In this document: positions 34,970 through 44,073 of the stretch, in pieces | How positions within the stretch are numbered: position 1 is the stretch's first letter | Layout: every line of letters begins with the position of its first letter | Source: an uncultured Acetatifactor sp. | GTDB taxonomy: Bacteria > Bacillota > Clostridia > Lachnospirales > Lachnospiraceae | Length of the DNA: 64,000 nucleotides | Direction of reading: 5' to 3' | Assembly (NCBI GenBank): GCA_948896875.1 | Contig: CAQUWW010000001.1 | Span: 31,282-95,281 of the forward strand | Notes under the pieces: model-generated | What the model was told of the DNA's origin: nothing | The model's input: the letters and a program-made list of their open reading frames with translations, nothing else | Database searches by the model: none | Made by a program: the position numbers and the translations under genes

Positions 34970-36427
34970 ATGACAAAGAAAATGAAACGTAGTCAAAGTG
35001 AAATTGACGGTGTGCAGTATCGGCGCGCTAAAACATGGCAGATCATTTTGGTGGCCTGCAACGCTCTTGTGGGGATGAGCGTTTACAATCTGATCGGCAT
35101 GGCCAGTTACAGTGCGAGTGTGGGCTATGGTATTACCACGGCTGTGGTGGGGGTTATTCTGACCTGTACCAGAATTTTAGACGGAGTCACAGACCCGTTG
35201 GTGGCGTTTCTGTACGATAAGGTGAATACGAAATTCGGTAAACTGCGGGTGCTTTTAATCTCAGGTTTTGTGATTGAGGCGCTCGCCCTTCTTGCCATGT
35301 TTGATTTCATGTCTTCCAGGGGCTTCGGATGGATCATGTTTACTCTCCTGTATGTCGTATATGTCATTGGCTATACCATTACCAATATGACGGCACAGAC
35401 ATTCGGAGCGATTATGACCAACGATCCGAAGCAGCGCCCCATCATCGGTGTCTGGAGCACGGCGTTCAATTATCTGGTTCCCATGATTTTATCCATTGTG
35501 ATGAGCATGGTTCTGCTCCCTATGTATGGCAATGAATATAATCAGGGATTTCTCTCTGCAGCAGTAAGAGCCTCCATAGTTGTGGGAGCATTGGGGATTC
35601 TGCTGGTCAGTATCGGCATTTCTGCCTATGATAAACCTCAATTTTACGAAGGGGTTGGCAAACAGGAACCGCTTAAAATCCGGGACATGGTCAATGTCTT
35701 AGTTGGCAACAAGCCATTGCAGTGCTACATTGCAGCCCAGGCTTCGGATAAGATTGCCCAGCAGACAGTATCTCAGGCGGTAATCACCACAATGCTTTTC
35801 GGCATTCTGATCGGCGATATGGGACTGGGTACCATGCTGAGCGTGATTGGAATGGCGCCGTCCATTATATTTGCAGTGATCGGCGCAAAATATGCCGGGC
35901 GGTACGGCAGCAAGAACGCCATCGTCACCTGGACGAAAATCTGCATGGGCGTGGCAGTATTGATGTTTGTTTTCTTTGTGGTGATCGACCCTTCTACCAT
36001 ATCCACCATGGGCCCCACAATGATTCTGTATGTTATCTTTACGCTGGCGCTGAACGGCGCCAAAATGTGCGTGACCACGGCGGCCAGTTCCTTTATGGCG
36101 GACATTATTGACTATGAGCTGGACCGCAGTGGCAAGTATGTTCCCGCGGTGGTTACCGGTACGGGCAGTCTGATTGACAAGCTGATCTCCTCTTTCAGCG
36201 CTCTGATTGCCACGGGGGCGGTGGCCCTCATCGGGTACACACAGACTGTTCCACAGCCTGAGGATGCGTCGACGCCTGCGATTTTCTGGATGACCATGGG
36301 CATTTACTTCGGACTGCCCCTGCTGGGCTGGGTGGTTACACTGATTGCCATGCGGTACTGTACCCTGGATAAGGAAGAGATGGTGAAGGTACAGAAGCGC
36401 ATCGCCGAGAAGAAAGCGGCTTCATAA
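34970..36427 (+). CDS. GPH-family glycoside/pentoside/hexuronide:cation symporter
   Basis: A 485-residue, 12-helix MFS-type transporter. The motif RILDGVTDPLVAFLYDKV followed by NTKFGKLR is the GPH signature, and the mid-loop NDPKQRPIIGVWST is also typical. Family members bring in glycosides or sugars with sodium or protons. AGGAGGGG lies upstream of the ATG. The gene converges on an AraC regulator, overlapping by 6 bases, and lies next to GH78, suggesting rhamnoside uptake. Confidence 0.9.
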   Translation: MTKKMKRSQSEIDGVQYRRAKTWQIILVACNALVGMSVYNLIGMASYSASVGYGITTAVVGVILTCTRILDGVTDPLVAFLYDKVNTKFGKLRVLLISGFVIEALALLAMFDFMSSRGFGWIMFTLLYVVYVIGYTITNMTAQTFGAIMTNDPKQRPIIGVWSTAFNYLVPMILSIVMSMVLLPMYGNEYNQGFLSAAVRASIVVGALGILLVSIGISAYDKPQFYEGVGKQEPLKIRDMVNVLVGNKPLQCYIAAQASDKIAQQTVSQAVITTMLFGILIGDMGLGTMLSVIGMAPSIIFAVIGAKYAGRYGSKNAIVTWTKICMGVAVLMFVFFVVIDPSTISTMGPTMILYVIFTLALNGAKMCVTTAASSFMADIIDYELDRSGKYVPAVVTGTGSLIDKLISSFSALIATGAVALIGYTQTVPQPEDASTPAIFWMTMGIYFGLPLLGWVVTLIAMRYCTLDKEEMVKVQKRIAEKKAAS

Positions 36428-37636
36428 CTTTCCATATTTTTTCCGGTATTCGCTGGGGGAGATTCCCACCTGCTTTCGGAAGCAGGTATAGAAATAGCTC
36501 CGGTTGCCGAAAGCAAGAGCATCGCTGATAGACTGAATGCTGTCGGAGGTACCTTCCAGCATCAGCCGGGCCTGTTTGATTTTTTCCTTCAAGATGAAGT
36601 CGGTTACACTGTCTCCCGTCTCCTTTTTGAATTTGTGAGAGAAGTAATATTCCGTATATCCCGCGCGGTTTGCCAGCTCTGACAGGGGAAGCGGAGAATT
36701 CAGGTGGGCTTTGATGTATTTGCAGGAGTTCTCTATGGAAGCGGAGATGCCTGTCTGCCGGCCGGCTTCCTGAACGCAAGTGATATATTCCTCCAGCATT
36801 TTGTCGCATACTCTGGCGGCAGCAGTCATGGAGGTACACCTTTCAATCAGCTGCGCATAGTGGTCAAAAAGCTCATAGGCAATGGAGGGCTGCAGCCCTC
36901 CGAGAATACAGGACCTGGAGCAGAGCGTCAGCAGAATCAGAGAATTGCTCTTGTGAACCCGCAGGGCATCGCCGTATTCTGCCTTGATGCCAAAATTCAG
37001 AGAGGAAGAATGGGACAGGATATTTTTATAGTCGGGATTTCCATCTGCAAACAGTTTGCACAATTGTTGCTCTGCATACCACATTCCGGTGTAATTATGG
37101 GTGTCCTGGGAAGAGATATTCCGTCTGGTGATTTCTTCGGTGCACAGATAGGCAATATCGCTGCCGGACACTTTGTCACGGTTCAGACAATAATGGAGCA
37201 TGACGGCATATTGAATGGCAATATTGGACGGGAGTGCGGGGATGCTTTCGAAATTCTTCATAATGGCAGCTCTGACTTTAACAGAGAGATTGTGGGTATC
37301 CATACGCTTTTTGACAAGGGGCTGGGAATCCCGGCCGCTGAAAAAGGGGCCCAACAGGTGGATGCGACAGTCTGGGGGGGCTTCCCGTAATTCAAAGCCG
37401 CAGATCCACAGAAGGTTGCCGGGTACTTCCAGAAAGGCAGGCATGGTCTTACCGGCGGACAGGTAGTCGTCAATCAGACGTGACAGGCCGGTGTAGATGA
37501 GAAAGCCGTCGGCGAAAAGGTTCTCCGTATAATTGGTATGAACCAGAGTGAAATTTCGGTCAAACTCCCAACAATACAGCGTGTAATTACAGTTGATCAA
37601 TTCATGAAAAAAAGAAAGTTTTTCCGAAGAATCCAT
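36422..37636 (-). CDS. AraC-family transcriptional regulator
   Basis: A 404-residue regulator with a long N-terminal sensor (about 290 residues, unrecognised) and a C-terminal double helix-turn-helix: LPLSELANRAGYTEYYFSHK and ISDALAFGNRSYFYTCFRKQ. AAAGGGA is upstream of the ATG. It is divergent from the isomerase-GH78-propeller genes across a 200-base spacer in which TATACT (37784-37789) has no good -35 partner, as expected for an activator-dependent promoter. It probably activates both these genes and the symporter in response to a sugar. Confidence 0.88.
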   Translation of the reverse strand: MDSSEKLSFFHELINCNYTLYCWEFDRNFTLVHTNYTENLFADGFLIYTGLSRLIDDYLSAGKTMPAFLEVPGNLLWICGFELREAPPDCRIHLLGPFFSGRDSQPLVKKRMDTHNLSVKVRAAIMKNFESIPALPSNIAIQYAVMLHYCLNRDKVSGSDIAYLCTEEITRRNISSQDTHNYTGMWYAEQQLCKLFADGNPDYKNILSHSSSLNFGIKAEYGDALRVHKSNSLILLTLCSRSCILGGLQPSIAYELFDHYAQLIERCTSMTAAARVCDKMLEEYITCVQEAGRQTGISASIENSCKYIKAHLNSPLPLSELANRAGYTEYYFSHKFKKETGDSVTDFILKEKIKQARLMLEGTSDSIQSISDALAFGNRSYFYTCFRKQVGISPSEYRKKYGKL

Positions 37637-37836
37637 ATAGAGTGTCCCTTTCTGCTTCCGGCGGCGCGAAAGCGGCGGTTCGGCAGTCGATCTGATTGAG
37701 ATTAAAGTTCAGACAGGCAGCCGGGCTGTCACAATGGAGCTGATGGTCAGATGCAACGGCATAATGGATCATTACGATTAGATTATACTGGAAAACAAAA
37801 GCAGAGACAAGGGGAAAAGAAAGGCAGGTTATAGGG

Positions 37837-38688
37837 ATGGCAGTGCGTGCGGTACAACAGATTATGCTGGGAACGGTATGCAAAAATGAGAGGCAGACTC
37901 TGGAGACATTAAAGACAGTCAAAGCAGCCGGCTATGACGGCCTGGAGCTGAACGGGTTTATGATCCGGCCCACTTCTTTTCTGGTGCGGACCATGACAAA
38001 GGCGGCCGGGATGCCGGTGGGCCGGGGCGGGAATTTCGACTGGAAGGGAATGCTTCGGGAAGCGGAGCTCTCCGTGGTCGGTGTTCATGAGGACCTGGGA
38101 AGCGTCAGGAGAGACCCGGATGCCGTGATTCGGGAGGCCAGGGATCTGGGAACGGATAAAATAATTATCACAGGGATGTACCGGTTTGACTATTCCGACA
38201 TAAGCGCGGTAAAGAATCTGGCGAAGGACCTGAATGCCTCAGGGGAAAGACTGGGAAAAGAGGGAATCCAGCTATTGTATCATAATCATAACTGTGAATT
38301 CCGAAAAGTGGAGAAGAATCGGACGGCTTATGATTTACTGATAGAGGAGACGGACCCGGAATATGTGAATTTTGAGCTGGACTCCTACTGGCCCACAGAG
38401 GCAGGCGTTTCAGCCATTGCACTTATGAAGCAGCTGGGGGAGCGGATGAAGCTGTATCATATCAACGACAGGGGGAGCAGAGTGACAGGCCCGGCCATGA
38501 CACCCATTTTAAAATCTGACAGCATGGAACTGGGATACGGGAATATGAACCTGGAGGAGCTGATCCGGCAGGCCCTTTCCGTCCAGGTGGATGCGGTGAT
38601 TCTGGAAAGTCATAAAAACTGGGTGGAGAAGTTACCCATTAAGTCCATACAGGTAAGCGCGGCTTTTTTGAAGAAATATGTGGTGTAA
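37837..38688 (+). CDS. Sugar phosphate isomerase/epimerase family protein
   Basis: A 283-residue xylose-isomerase-like TIM barrel. Features are AAGYDGLELNG, LLYHNHNCEF, NFELDSYWPTEAG and KLYHINDRGS, with a C-terminal ILESHKNW giving the last metal-binding Glu. The YHNHxxEF motif is typical of IolE/IolI-like and related sugar epimerases. It is not closely similar to the 27645 protein although the fold is shared. Its stop overlaps the start region of the GH78 operon partner. Substrate unknown. Confidence 0.85.
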   Translation: MAVRAVQQIMLGTVCKNERQTLETLKTVKAAGYDGLELNGFMIRPTSFLVRTMTKAAGMPVGRGGNFDWKGMLREAELSVVGVHEDLGSVRRDPDAVIREARDLGTDKIIITGMYRFDYSDISAVKNLAKDLNASGERLGKEGIQLLYHNHNCEFRKVEKNRTAYDLLIEETDPEYVNFELDSYWPTEAGVSAIALMKQLGERMKLYHINDRGSRVTGPAMTPILKSDSMELGYGNMNLEELIRQALSVQVDAVILESHKNWVEKLPIKSIQVSAAFLKKYVV

Positions 38689-38717
38689 TGAGAGACAAGA
38701 CGAAAGGAAGAAAGCAG

Positions 38718-41291
38718 ATGAAAGCCATTCGTTTAAAAACGGAACATTTGACGAATCCACTGGGAATCGATATCGTCCGTCCATACCTGACATGGAACTG
38801 TCAGGACGGGATCCGGCAGACAGCCTATGAGATTCAGGCTTCGGACGGAGAGCGCGTCCTGTGGAACAGCGGCAGGGTGATGACGGATCAAATGAACGCG
38901 GTGCTGGGAGTCGACGCGGTCAGTAGACAGCGTATCTTCTGGAAGGTCCGCCTGTGGGACGAGGAGGAGAGACCGGGGGAATGGAGTCAGGAAGCCTGGT
39001 TCGAGATGGGACTTCTGGAAAGAGAGCAGTTTGTGGCCCGGTGGATAAATCCCGAGCTCATCTGTGATCCTGCGGTACATAAGCCGGCCAGCTATCTGCG
39101 CACTTCTTTTCATGCGCCGAAGGGCAAGCGGGCCAGACTGTATATCACCTGCCATGGCTTATATGAGGCATACATCAACAGTCACAGAGCCGGAGAGTTC
39201 GTGCTGGCTCCGGGCGCCGGCGATTATGCTAAAAAGTTGGCCTATCAGACTTATGATGTGACTGATTTTATAAAAGAGGGAAGCAATGAGGTACAGGTCA
39301 TTCTGGGGGACGGATGGTACCGCAGCGTGTCGGGAGTAGACGGGGACAGGAATCTGTACGGCGAGGATGTGGCGCTGTATTTTCAGCTGGAGGTAGACGG
39401 AAAGGCAGTGTGCATCTCGGACGAAAGCTGGGAAGCCTCCCAGTCCGGCCCCATACGGGAGAACGATATGCAGCAGGGGGAAGTGATCGATGCCCGCATG
39501 GAAGAGATCACAGATTATCATGGCGTAAAGGTGGAAAACTTCGGGGTGGACAATCTTGCCTGTTCTAACTGTATGCCGGTGAGGGAGATGGAGCGTTTCA
39601 GGGGAAGCGTTCTGAGGACACCCAACGGGGAGACTGTCATTGATTACGGGCAGAATCTGGCGGGCTATATCGAATTTACCCTCCGGGCCCACGGGGGACA
39701 GCGGATTGTTTTGACCCATGGCGAGACATTGGATGAAAACGGGAATTTCACCCAGGAGAATTTCCAGGACCGGAAGCGGCATAAAGAGGGCGGCACCAGG
39801 CAGCAGGTCATCTACACCTGCAGGGAAGGGGACAATCATTATAAATCCAGATTTACCATCTGGGGGTTCCGCTATGCAAAAGTGGAGACAGAGATTGACC
39901 TGGAAGCTGCGGACGCGGTCTTTACTTCCGTCGCCGTGTATTCTGAGATGGAAGAGACAAGCTTTTTCGACTGTTCCCGGAAAGAAGTGAACCGGCTGGT
40001 CAAAAACAGTCTGTGGAGTCAGAAATCCAATTTCTGCGATGTCCCGACGGATTGTCCCACCAGAGAAAGAGCGGCATGGACAGGGGACATGGGCGTGTTT
40101 GTCGAGACCGGTCTGTACCTGATGGACTGCTATCCGGTGATCCGCAAATGGCTGGCAGAGTGCAGGATGGCCCAGTATCCCGACGGCCGGATTGCCAATA
40201 TTGCCCCCAGGAATAATAATCCCAGCTTTTTCTCGGGATTGCTGGCCGGCTCCGTGGGCTGGGGAGACGCCTGTATTCTTGTGCCATATACGCTTTACAA
40301 GCGGTATGGGGACAGGCGGATTCTGGAAGAAAATTATGAGATGATGGTGAAGTGGCATGGCTTTCTGGAGAAAAGGGCGGGAAAGCGGCCGGTAAATCCC
40401 ATCAAACGTCTGAAAAGAAACCCTTATAGAAGATTTACCATAGAGACGGGTATTGACTATGGAGAGTGGTGTGAGCCCGATGTGGAAAGCACCTCGGCCA
40501 TGCGGACTCCTCAGGGGAAGGTGGCCACGGCCTGGTTTGCCAGGTCCGGGAAAATGCTGGCGGAAATTGCAGAGATTCTGGGCAGGACGGAAGATGCCGC
40601 ACGCTATGAAAAGCTGGCAGAGAATGCGGGGAAGGCATTCCGCTATATAGCAACGGAGGATGGGAAAATCCTTTCCCACAGGCAGGCCGAATATGTCCGT
40701 GCCATATCCTTCGATCTGCTTGACGGGCCGGGAAAAGCGCAGGCTGCCGCCGATCTGGACCGACTGGTGGCGGACAACGGGTATCATCTGAACACCGGAT
40801 TTCTGTCAACCCCTTCCCTGTGTGGAGTACTTGCAGACAATGGATACCGGGAGACAGCTTATAAGTTGCTGCTCCAGGATACTATGCCCGGCTGGCTTTA
40901 CGAGGTAAAAAAGGGAGCTACCACCATCTGGGAAAACTGGGACGGCATTAACGAGAAAGGGGAAGTGAAAGCTTCTTTAAATCATTATTCCTATGGGGCT
41001 GTCAGTGGATGGCTGTTCTCCGGCGTCTGCGGAATTCACGTGGAGAACGCCAGAATCACTATAAAACCTCAGCCTGACAGGGCTCTGGAGTATGCCAGGG
41101 CAGTATACAGGTCCCCGGTGGGAGAGATTGTCAGCGGGTGGAAATATGAGGGTGACAGGTTGATTCTGGAAGCGGAAATTCCGGCCAATACCCGGGCGGA
41201 GGTCATTTTGCCGGACGGCCACAGGGAGAATGTGACAGCAGGAAAATATGTGTGGAGTATGGAAAGTGGAATGATACAGAAAAAACGGTGA
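38718..41291 (+). CDS. Alpha-L-rhamnosidase, GH78 family
   Basis: An 857-residue GH78 enzyme. The N-terminal beta domains (NPLGIDIVRPYLTWNCQDG; GDGWYRSVSG) lead to the (alpha/alpha)6 barrel with DCPTRERAAWTGDMGVF, the general acid region DYGEWCEP and ATTIWENWDGI. The C-terminal domain contains HYSYGAVSGWLFSGVCGI. These enzymes remove terminal alpha-L-rhamnose from pectic side chains, flavonoids or saponins. No signal peptide is seen. AAAGGAAG lies 8 bases before the ATG at 38718. Confidence 0.93.
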   Translation: MKAIRLKTEHLTNPLGIDIVRPYLTWNCQDGIRQTAYEIQASDGERVLWNSGRVMTDQMNAVLGVDAVSRQRIFWKVRLWDEEERPGEWSQEAWFEMGLLEREQFVARWINPELICDPAVHKPASYLRTSFHAPKGKRARLYITCHGLYEAYINSHRAGEFVLAPGAGDYAKKLAYQTYDVTDFIKEGSNEVQVILGDGWYRSVSGVDGDRNLYGEDVALYFQLEVDGKAVCISDESWEASQSGPIRENDMQQGEVIDARMEEITDYHGVKVENFGVDNLACSNCMPVREMERFRGSVLRTPNGETVIDYGQNLAGYIEFTLRAHGGQRIVLTHGETLDENGNFTQENFQDRKRHKEGGTRQQVIYTCREGDNHYKSRFTIWGFRYAKVETEIDLEAADAVFTSVAVYSEMEETSFFDCSRKEVNRLVKNSLWSQKSNFCDVPTDCPTRERAAWTGDMGVFVETGLYLMDCYPVIRKWLAECRMAQYPDGRIANIAPRNNNPSFFSGLLAGSVGWGDACILVPYTLYKRYGDRRILEENYEMMVKWHGFLEKRAGKRPVNPIKRLKRNPYRRFTIETGIDYGEWCEPDVESTSAMRTPQGKVATAWFARSGKMLAEIAEILGRTEDAARYEKLAENAGKAFRYIATEDGKILSHRQAEYVRAISFDLLDGPGKAQAAADLDRLVADNGYHLNTGFLSTPSLCGVLADNGYRETAYKLLLQDTMPGWLYEVKKGATTIWENWDGINEKGEVKASLNHYSYGAVSGWLFSGVCGIHVENARITIKPQPDRALEYARAVYRSPVGEIVSGWKYEGDRLILEAEIPANTRAEVILPDGHRENVTAGKYVWSMESGMIQKKR

Positions 41292-41566
41292 ATAGGAAGG
41301 CATTGACTGGAAGGCGCGGGACAGGTGGGAGAGTATCGGCTGAAAGGGACGTACCTGGAAGAAACGTAGTGAATGTGGCGAACAGACAAATGGCAGTAGT
41401 ATGGTATGACGGTAAATCTGCATGTGGCCGGTTATTTCACTGCGCATGAAAAGTAAGGCAACAGGGGAAATCCTGCGGATGAAGATGCAATCAGACTGTG
41501 CAGTAATTAGAGCAAGAATAAATGTAGTAGCAGTAGTAAAACAACAACGAGAAAGGAGAGCATATT

Positions 41567-43144
41567 ATGATCATTGAAAATACGGAATTTGGGCGTGTTG
41601 AGGTAACGGATATTCCACTGCCGGAAGGAATAGATTCCAATATCAACGGAACCTATACTTTCTCCGGAAGAGTGCTTGTGGCGGTCAGGGAACAGGAGAA
41701 AGACAAGGACTGGTACCATGTCTTCACCATGGAGGAGGACGGAACGGGAATCTGCCAGTTATATGACGGCGTAATTCCGCAGAAAAAAGGGGCAAACGGC
41801 ATTCGCTGGATGTGTTATGCAGACAACAGGAGAATTCTGCTGGGGGATTATGTGCTGGAATGTACGCCGGATCTGGACCATTGCACCTCCGCGGAGCTGG
41901 TGGAGGTGGTACTGCCGGAGGAGGTGGAGAAGATTCCCGGTGTGTTCATGCGGTGGTCAGAGCCCATAATTGCTCCGGATAATGAGCACATCTGCTTTTC
42001 CACATTGACGGGAACAGGGGCCTATAATTTCCTGGGAAGGCTTGTGCGGAAGGAAAAGGTCTATGTTGTGGAGGATGCCTGTATTATAAGCTCGGTGAAT
42101 GACATAGAGCCCGACCCGGATGCGGAAGGCTTCTGCCGCAGAAAAGTTCAGCGGGGCGGAGAGGTCAAACAGTTCATAAGAGGCGGCAGGGGAATTACCC
42201 TTGCAGGCGGCGGGAAATGCATCAGTGAGAGTACGCTGCAGATGTTGGACAGCGAAGAATTTGTGCAGATCACGGACACGCTGGGATACGAAGAGACGGC
42301 AATTTTCTCCCCCGATGAGAAATATGCCATCTGTATGTCGCCCAGATTTTCTCCCGGAACGGATTGCGGGGTACTGGGAGTGGTCCCTCTGTACAACGAC
42401 ATTATGACAAGAAGCAAGTATCTGAACGTATTGTATCAATATGCCATTGCCGGAGTTCGTTTCGGCAGGCCGGGAAATATCGGTCCGGCTTTGATTGATG
42501 TGGAGCGCTCCATGAAGGAAGGACGGGGATACGAGGGTGTAAATCTGAGCGACCCAGAAGGAAAATGGGTATATTATTCTCCTATGAGCTGGCACCCGGA
42601 CAGTACCAGAGCAATGTGGAACGAGAGTACCAGAAGGGCTCAGGGGAATGTGAAAAGCAGACTGCGCAGATGCAGGCTGTTGGATGTACATCCCTCGGTG
42701 CCGGTTCCGGCCGTGCGGACGCCGGACAGGGAGGAGATTCCTTATGCGCTGCCAGTTGAATCCGCCGGGAAACAGCAGATGCCACAGCTTCCGCTGAAAA
42801 TAAAAGGAGCGGGTGGTGGGATGGTGACCAATGCCAGCCTGGCGGCCGACACCTTTGAAACATTGTATGAGAATTACAGCGAAGACGGCAGAACCTTCTA
42901 CAATGGCTGGATTCGGGTGAAATCTCCGGCCAACATGTTCATGCCGGGGGAGACGGTGATACATAGCGACATCAACGTAACCGGCGAGCATAAGGGCCAG
43001 ATGAAGCTGCGCATCGTACTGCAGGCAGACGCACAGTTTCAGATTCATCCGGACAGGAGCCTCGGCGAAGACGGACAGCCGAAATGTACGGGCTTTGCAG
43101 AGTATGACGGTCTGAGAAGAAATGTGGAGGATATGTGGGATTAA
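41567..43144 (+). CDS. Uncharacterised beta-propeller-like (PD40/TolB-type) protein
   Basis: A 525-residue protein that I do not recognise functionally. At least three repeats of the WD/PD40 style are visible: WSEPIIAPDNEHICFST, ETAIFSPDEKYAICMS and SPMSWHPDSTRAMWNES. The last 110 residues look like a separate beta domain (GWIRVKSPANMFMPGE). No signal peptide is seen. AAAGGAG precedes the ATG, and a 275-base spacer without obvious features separates it from the GH78 gene. The propeller resembles oligogalacturonate lyase-like folds in style only. It could be a lyase or epimerase linked to rhamnoside use. Confidence 0.65.
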   Translation: MIIENTEFGRVEVTDIPLPEGIDSNINGTYTFSGRVLVAVREQEKDKDWYHVFTMEEDGTGICQLYDGVIPQKKGANGIRWMCYADNRRILLGDYVLECTPDLDHCTSAELVEVVLPEEVEKIPGVFMRWSEPIIAPDNEHICFSTLTGTGAYNFLGRLVRKEKVYVVEDACIISSVNDIEPDPDAEGFCRRKVQRGGEVKQFIRGGRGITLAGGGKCISESTLQMLDSEEFVQITDTLGYEETAIFSPDEKYAICMSPRFSPGTDCGVLGVVPLYNDIMTRSKYLNVLYQYAIAGVRFGRPGNIGPALIDVERSMKEGRGYEGVNLSDPEGKWVYYSPMSWHPDSTRAMWNESTRRAQGNVKSRLRRCRLLDVHPSVPVPAVRTPDREEIPYALPVESAGKQQMPQLPLKIKGAGGGMVTNASLAADTFETLYENYSEDGRTFYNGWIRVKSPANMFMPGETVIHSDINVTGEHKGQMKLRIVLQADAQFQIHPDRSLGEDGQPKCTGFAEYDGLRRNVEDMWD

Positions 43145-43218
43145 TCAGGCCATATGCAGGGATTCTGATTCCATAAGAGACTGTGAAAGAGAACAGGAGA
43201 ATTTTTCCGTATTTGCAC

Positions 43219-43272
43219 TTGACACACATACCAACGGTATGATAATATTCATACATACCGATAGTATGTATG
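43219..43272 (+). promoter_or_regulatory. tetR promoter with two CATACC/GGTATG-type operators
   Basis: TTGACA (43219-43224) and GATAAT (43241-43246) are 16 bases apart. The perfect inverted repeat CATACC-AAC-GGTATG (43227-43241) fills the spacer. A second site, CATACATACC-GAT-AGTATGTATG (43250-43272), overlaps the transcription start. Both fit autorepression by the TetR protein encoded next. Confidence 0.8.
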
Positions 43273-43284
43273 AGGGAGAAAGCA

Positions 43285-43938
43285 GTGTCCAGGAATAAGC
43301 ATCCGGAAGAAACAGTCAATTTAATATTGGATGTAGCGTTTCGACTGTTCATGGAGAAGGGGTACGAACATACCTCTATTCAAGATATCATCGACCGTCT
43401 GGGCGGGCTCAGCAAGGGCGCGATTTATCATCATTTTAAATCCAAAGAGGATATTCTGGAGGCTGTTATCGAGAGAATGACCGCGGAATCCAATCGGCTG
43501 CTTGCGGCTGTCCGGGATCGGAGTGATCTCAGCGGCAGGGAGAAAATGAAGGCCATTTTTAGAGAATCTGTGAATCGGCCTGTACAAAATGATATCTTTA
43601 CAGTTGCACCGGATTTTCACAATAATCCGAAGCTTCTATTCAGTTTGTTGCATGATACCATTGAAAACGCTGTGCCCAATTATATCTTGCCCATTATAGA
43701 GCAGGGGATTGCGGACGGTTCTATTGAGACGGAGTATCCGCAACAGCTGGCGGAGCTGGTTTTGTTTGTGGCAAATATCTGGATGAATCCCATGGTATTC
43801 GATGACTCTGTGGAAAAATCTTACGGTAAATTTATGGTATTTGCCCAAATGCTGGGGGGGCTCGGACTGGATATCGTGGATGATGAAATGCTGGGAAGGC
43901 TGCAGGAGCTGGCGGCTATTTATCAGAAGAATAAGTAA
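43285..43938 (+). CDS. TetR/AcrR-family repressor
   Basis: A 217-residue regulator with an N-terminal helix-turn-helix (ILDVAFRLFMEKGYEHTSIQ, then GGLSKGAIYHHFKSKEDIL) and a helical ligand domain. I prefer the GTG at 43285 because GAGGGAG lies 6 bases upstream; an ATG at 43270 falls inside the operator. It is followed by a palindromic terminator and then by an MFS exporter whose leader carries the same operator, so the exporter is the likely target. Confidence 0.9.
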   Translation: MSRNKHPEETVNLILDVAFRLFMEKGYEHTSIQDIIDRLGGLSKGAIYHHFKSKEDILEAVIERMTAESNRLLAAVRDRSDLSGREKMKAIFRESVNRPVQNDIFTVAPDFHNNPKLLFSLLHDTIENAVPNYILPIIEQGIADGSIETEYPQQLAELVLFVANIWMNPMVFDDSVEKSYGKFMVFAQMLGGLGLDIVDDEMLGRLQELAAIYQKNK

Positions 43939-43980
43939 ATGAGATTCGGACACCGGAAGAGACGGGGCAGGGAAATACAA

Positions 43981-44008
43981 AGGACTGTCATATGACAGTC
44001 CTGTATTT
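43981..44008 (+). terminator. Palindromic terminator between tetR and the MFS gene
   Basis: AGGACTGT-CATATG-ACAGTCCT is a perfect palindrome followed by GTATTTT. Confidence 0.75.
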
Positions 44009-44014
44009 TGATTT

Positions 44015-44041
44015 TATACATACCGTCGGAAGGTATGTATA
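44015..44041 (+). promoter_or_regulatory. TetR operator upstream of the MFS exporter
   Basis: TATACATACC and GGTATGTATA flank 7 bases, a perfect 10-bp inverted repeat sharing the ATACC/GGTAT half-site with the two sites before tetR. Confidence 0.75.
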
Positions 44042-44073
44042 AGAAGAAAAACAAAACATAGGAGGCTTCACAA

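Noticed and set aside
39159..40787. 542-codon open frame on the minus strand
   Set aside because: Antisense shadow of the GH78 gene; no motif and a composition typical of reverse-frame reading.
41292..41566. A small gene between GH78 and the propeller protein
   Set aside because: The available frames lack ribosome binding sites and protein-like composition; I see nothing supportable in this 275-base spacer.
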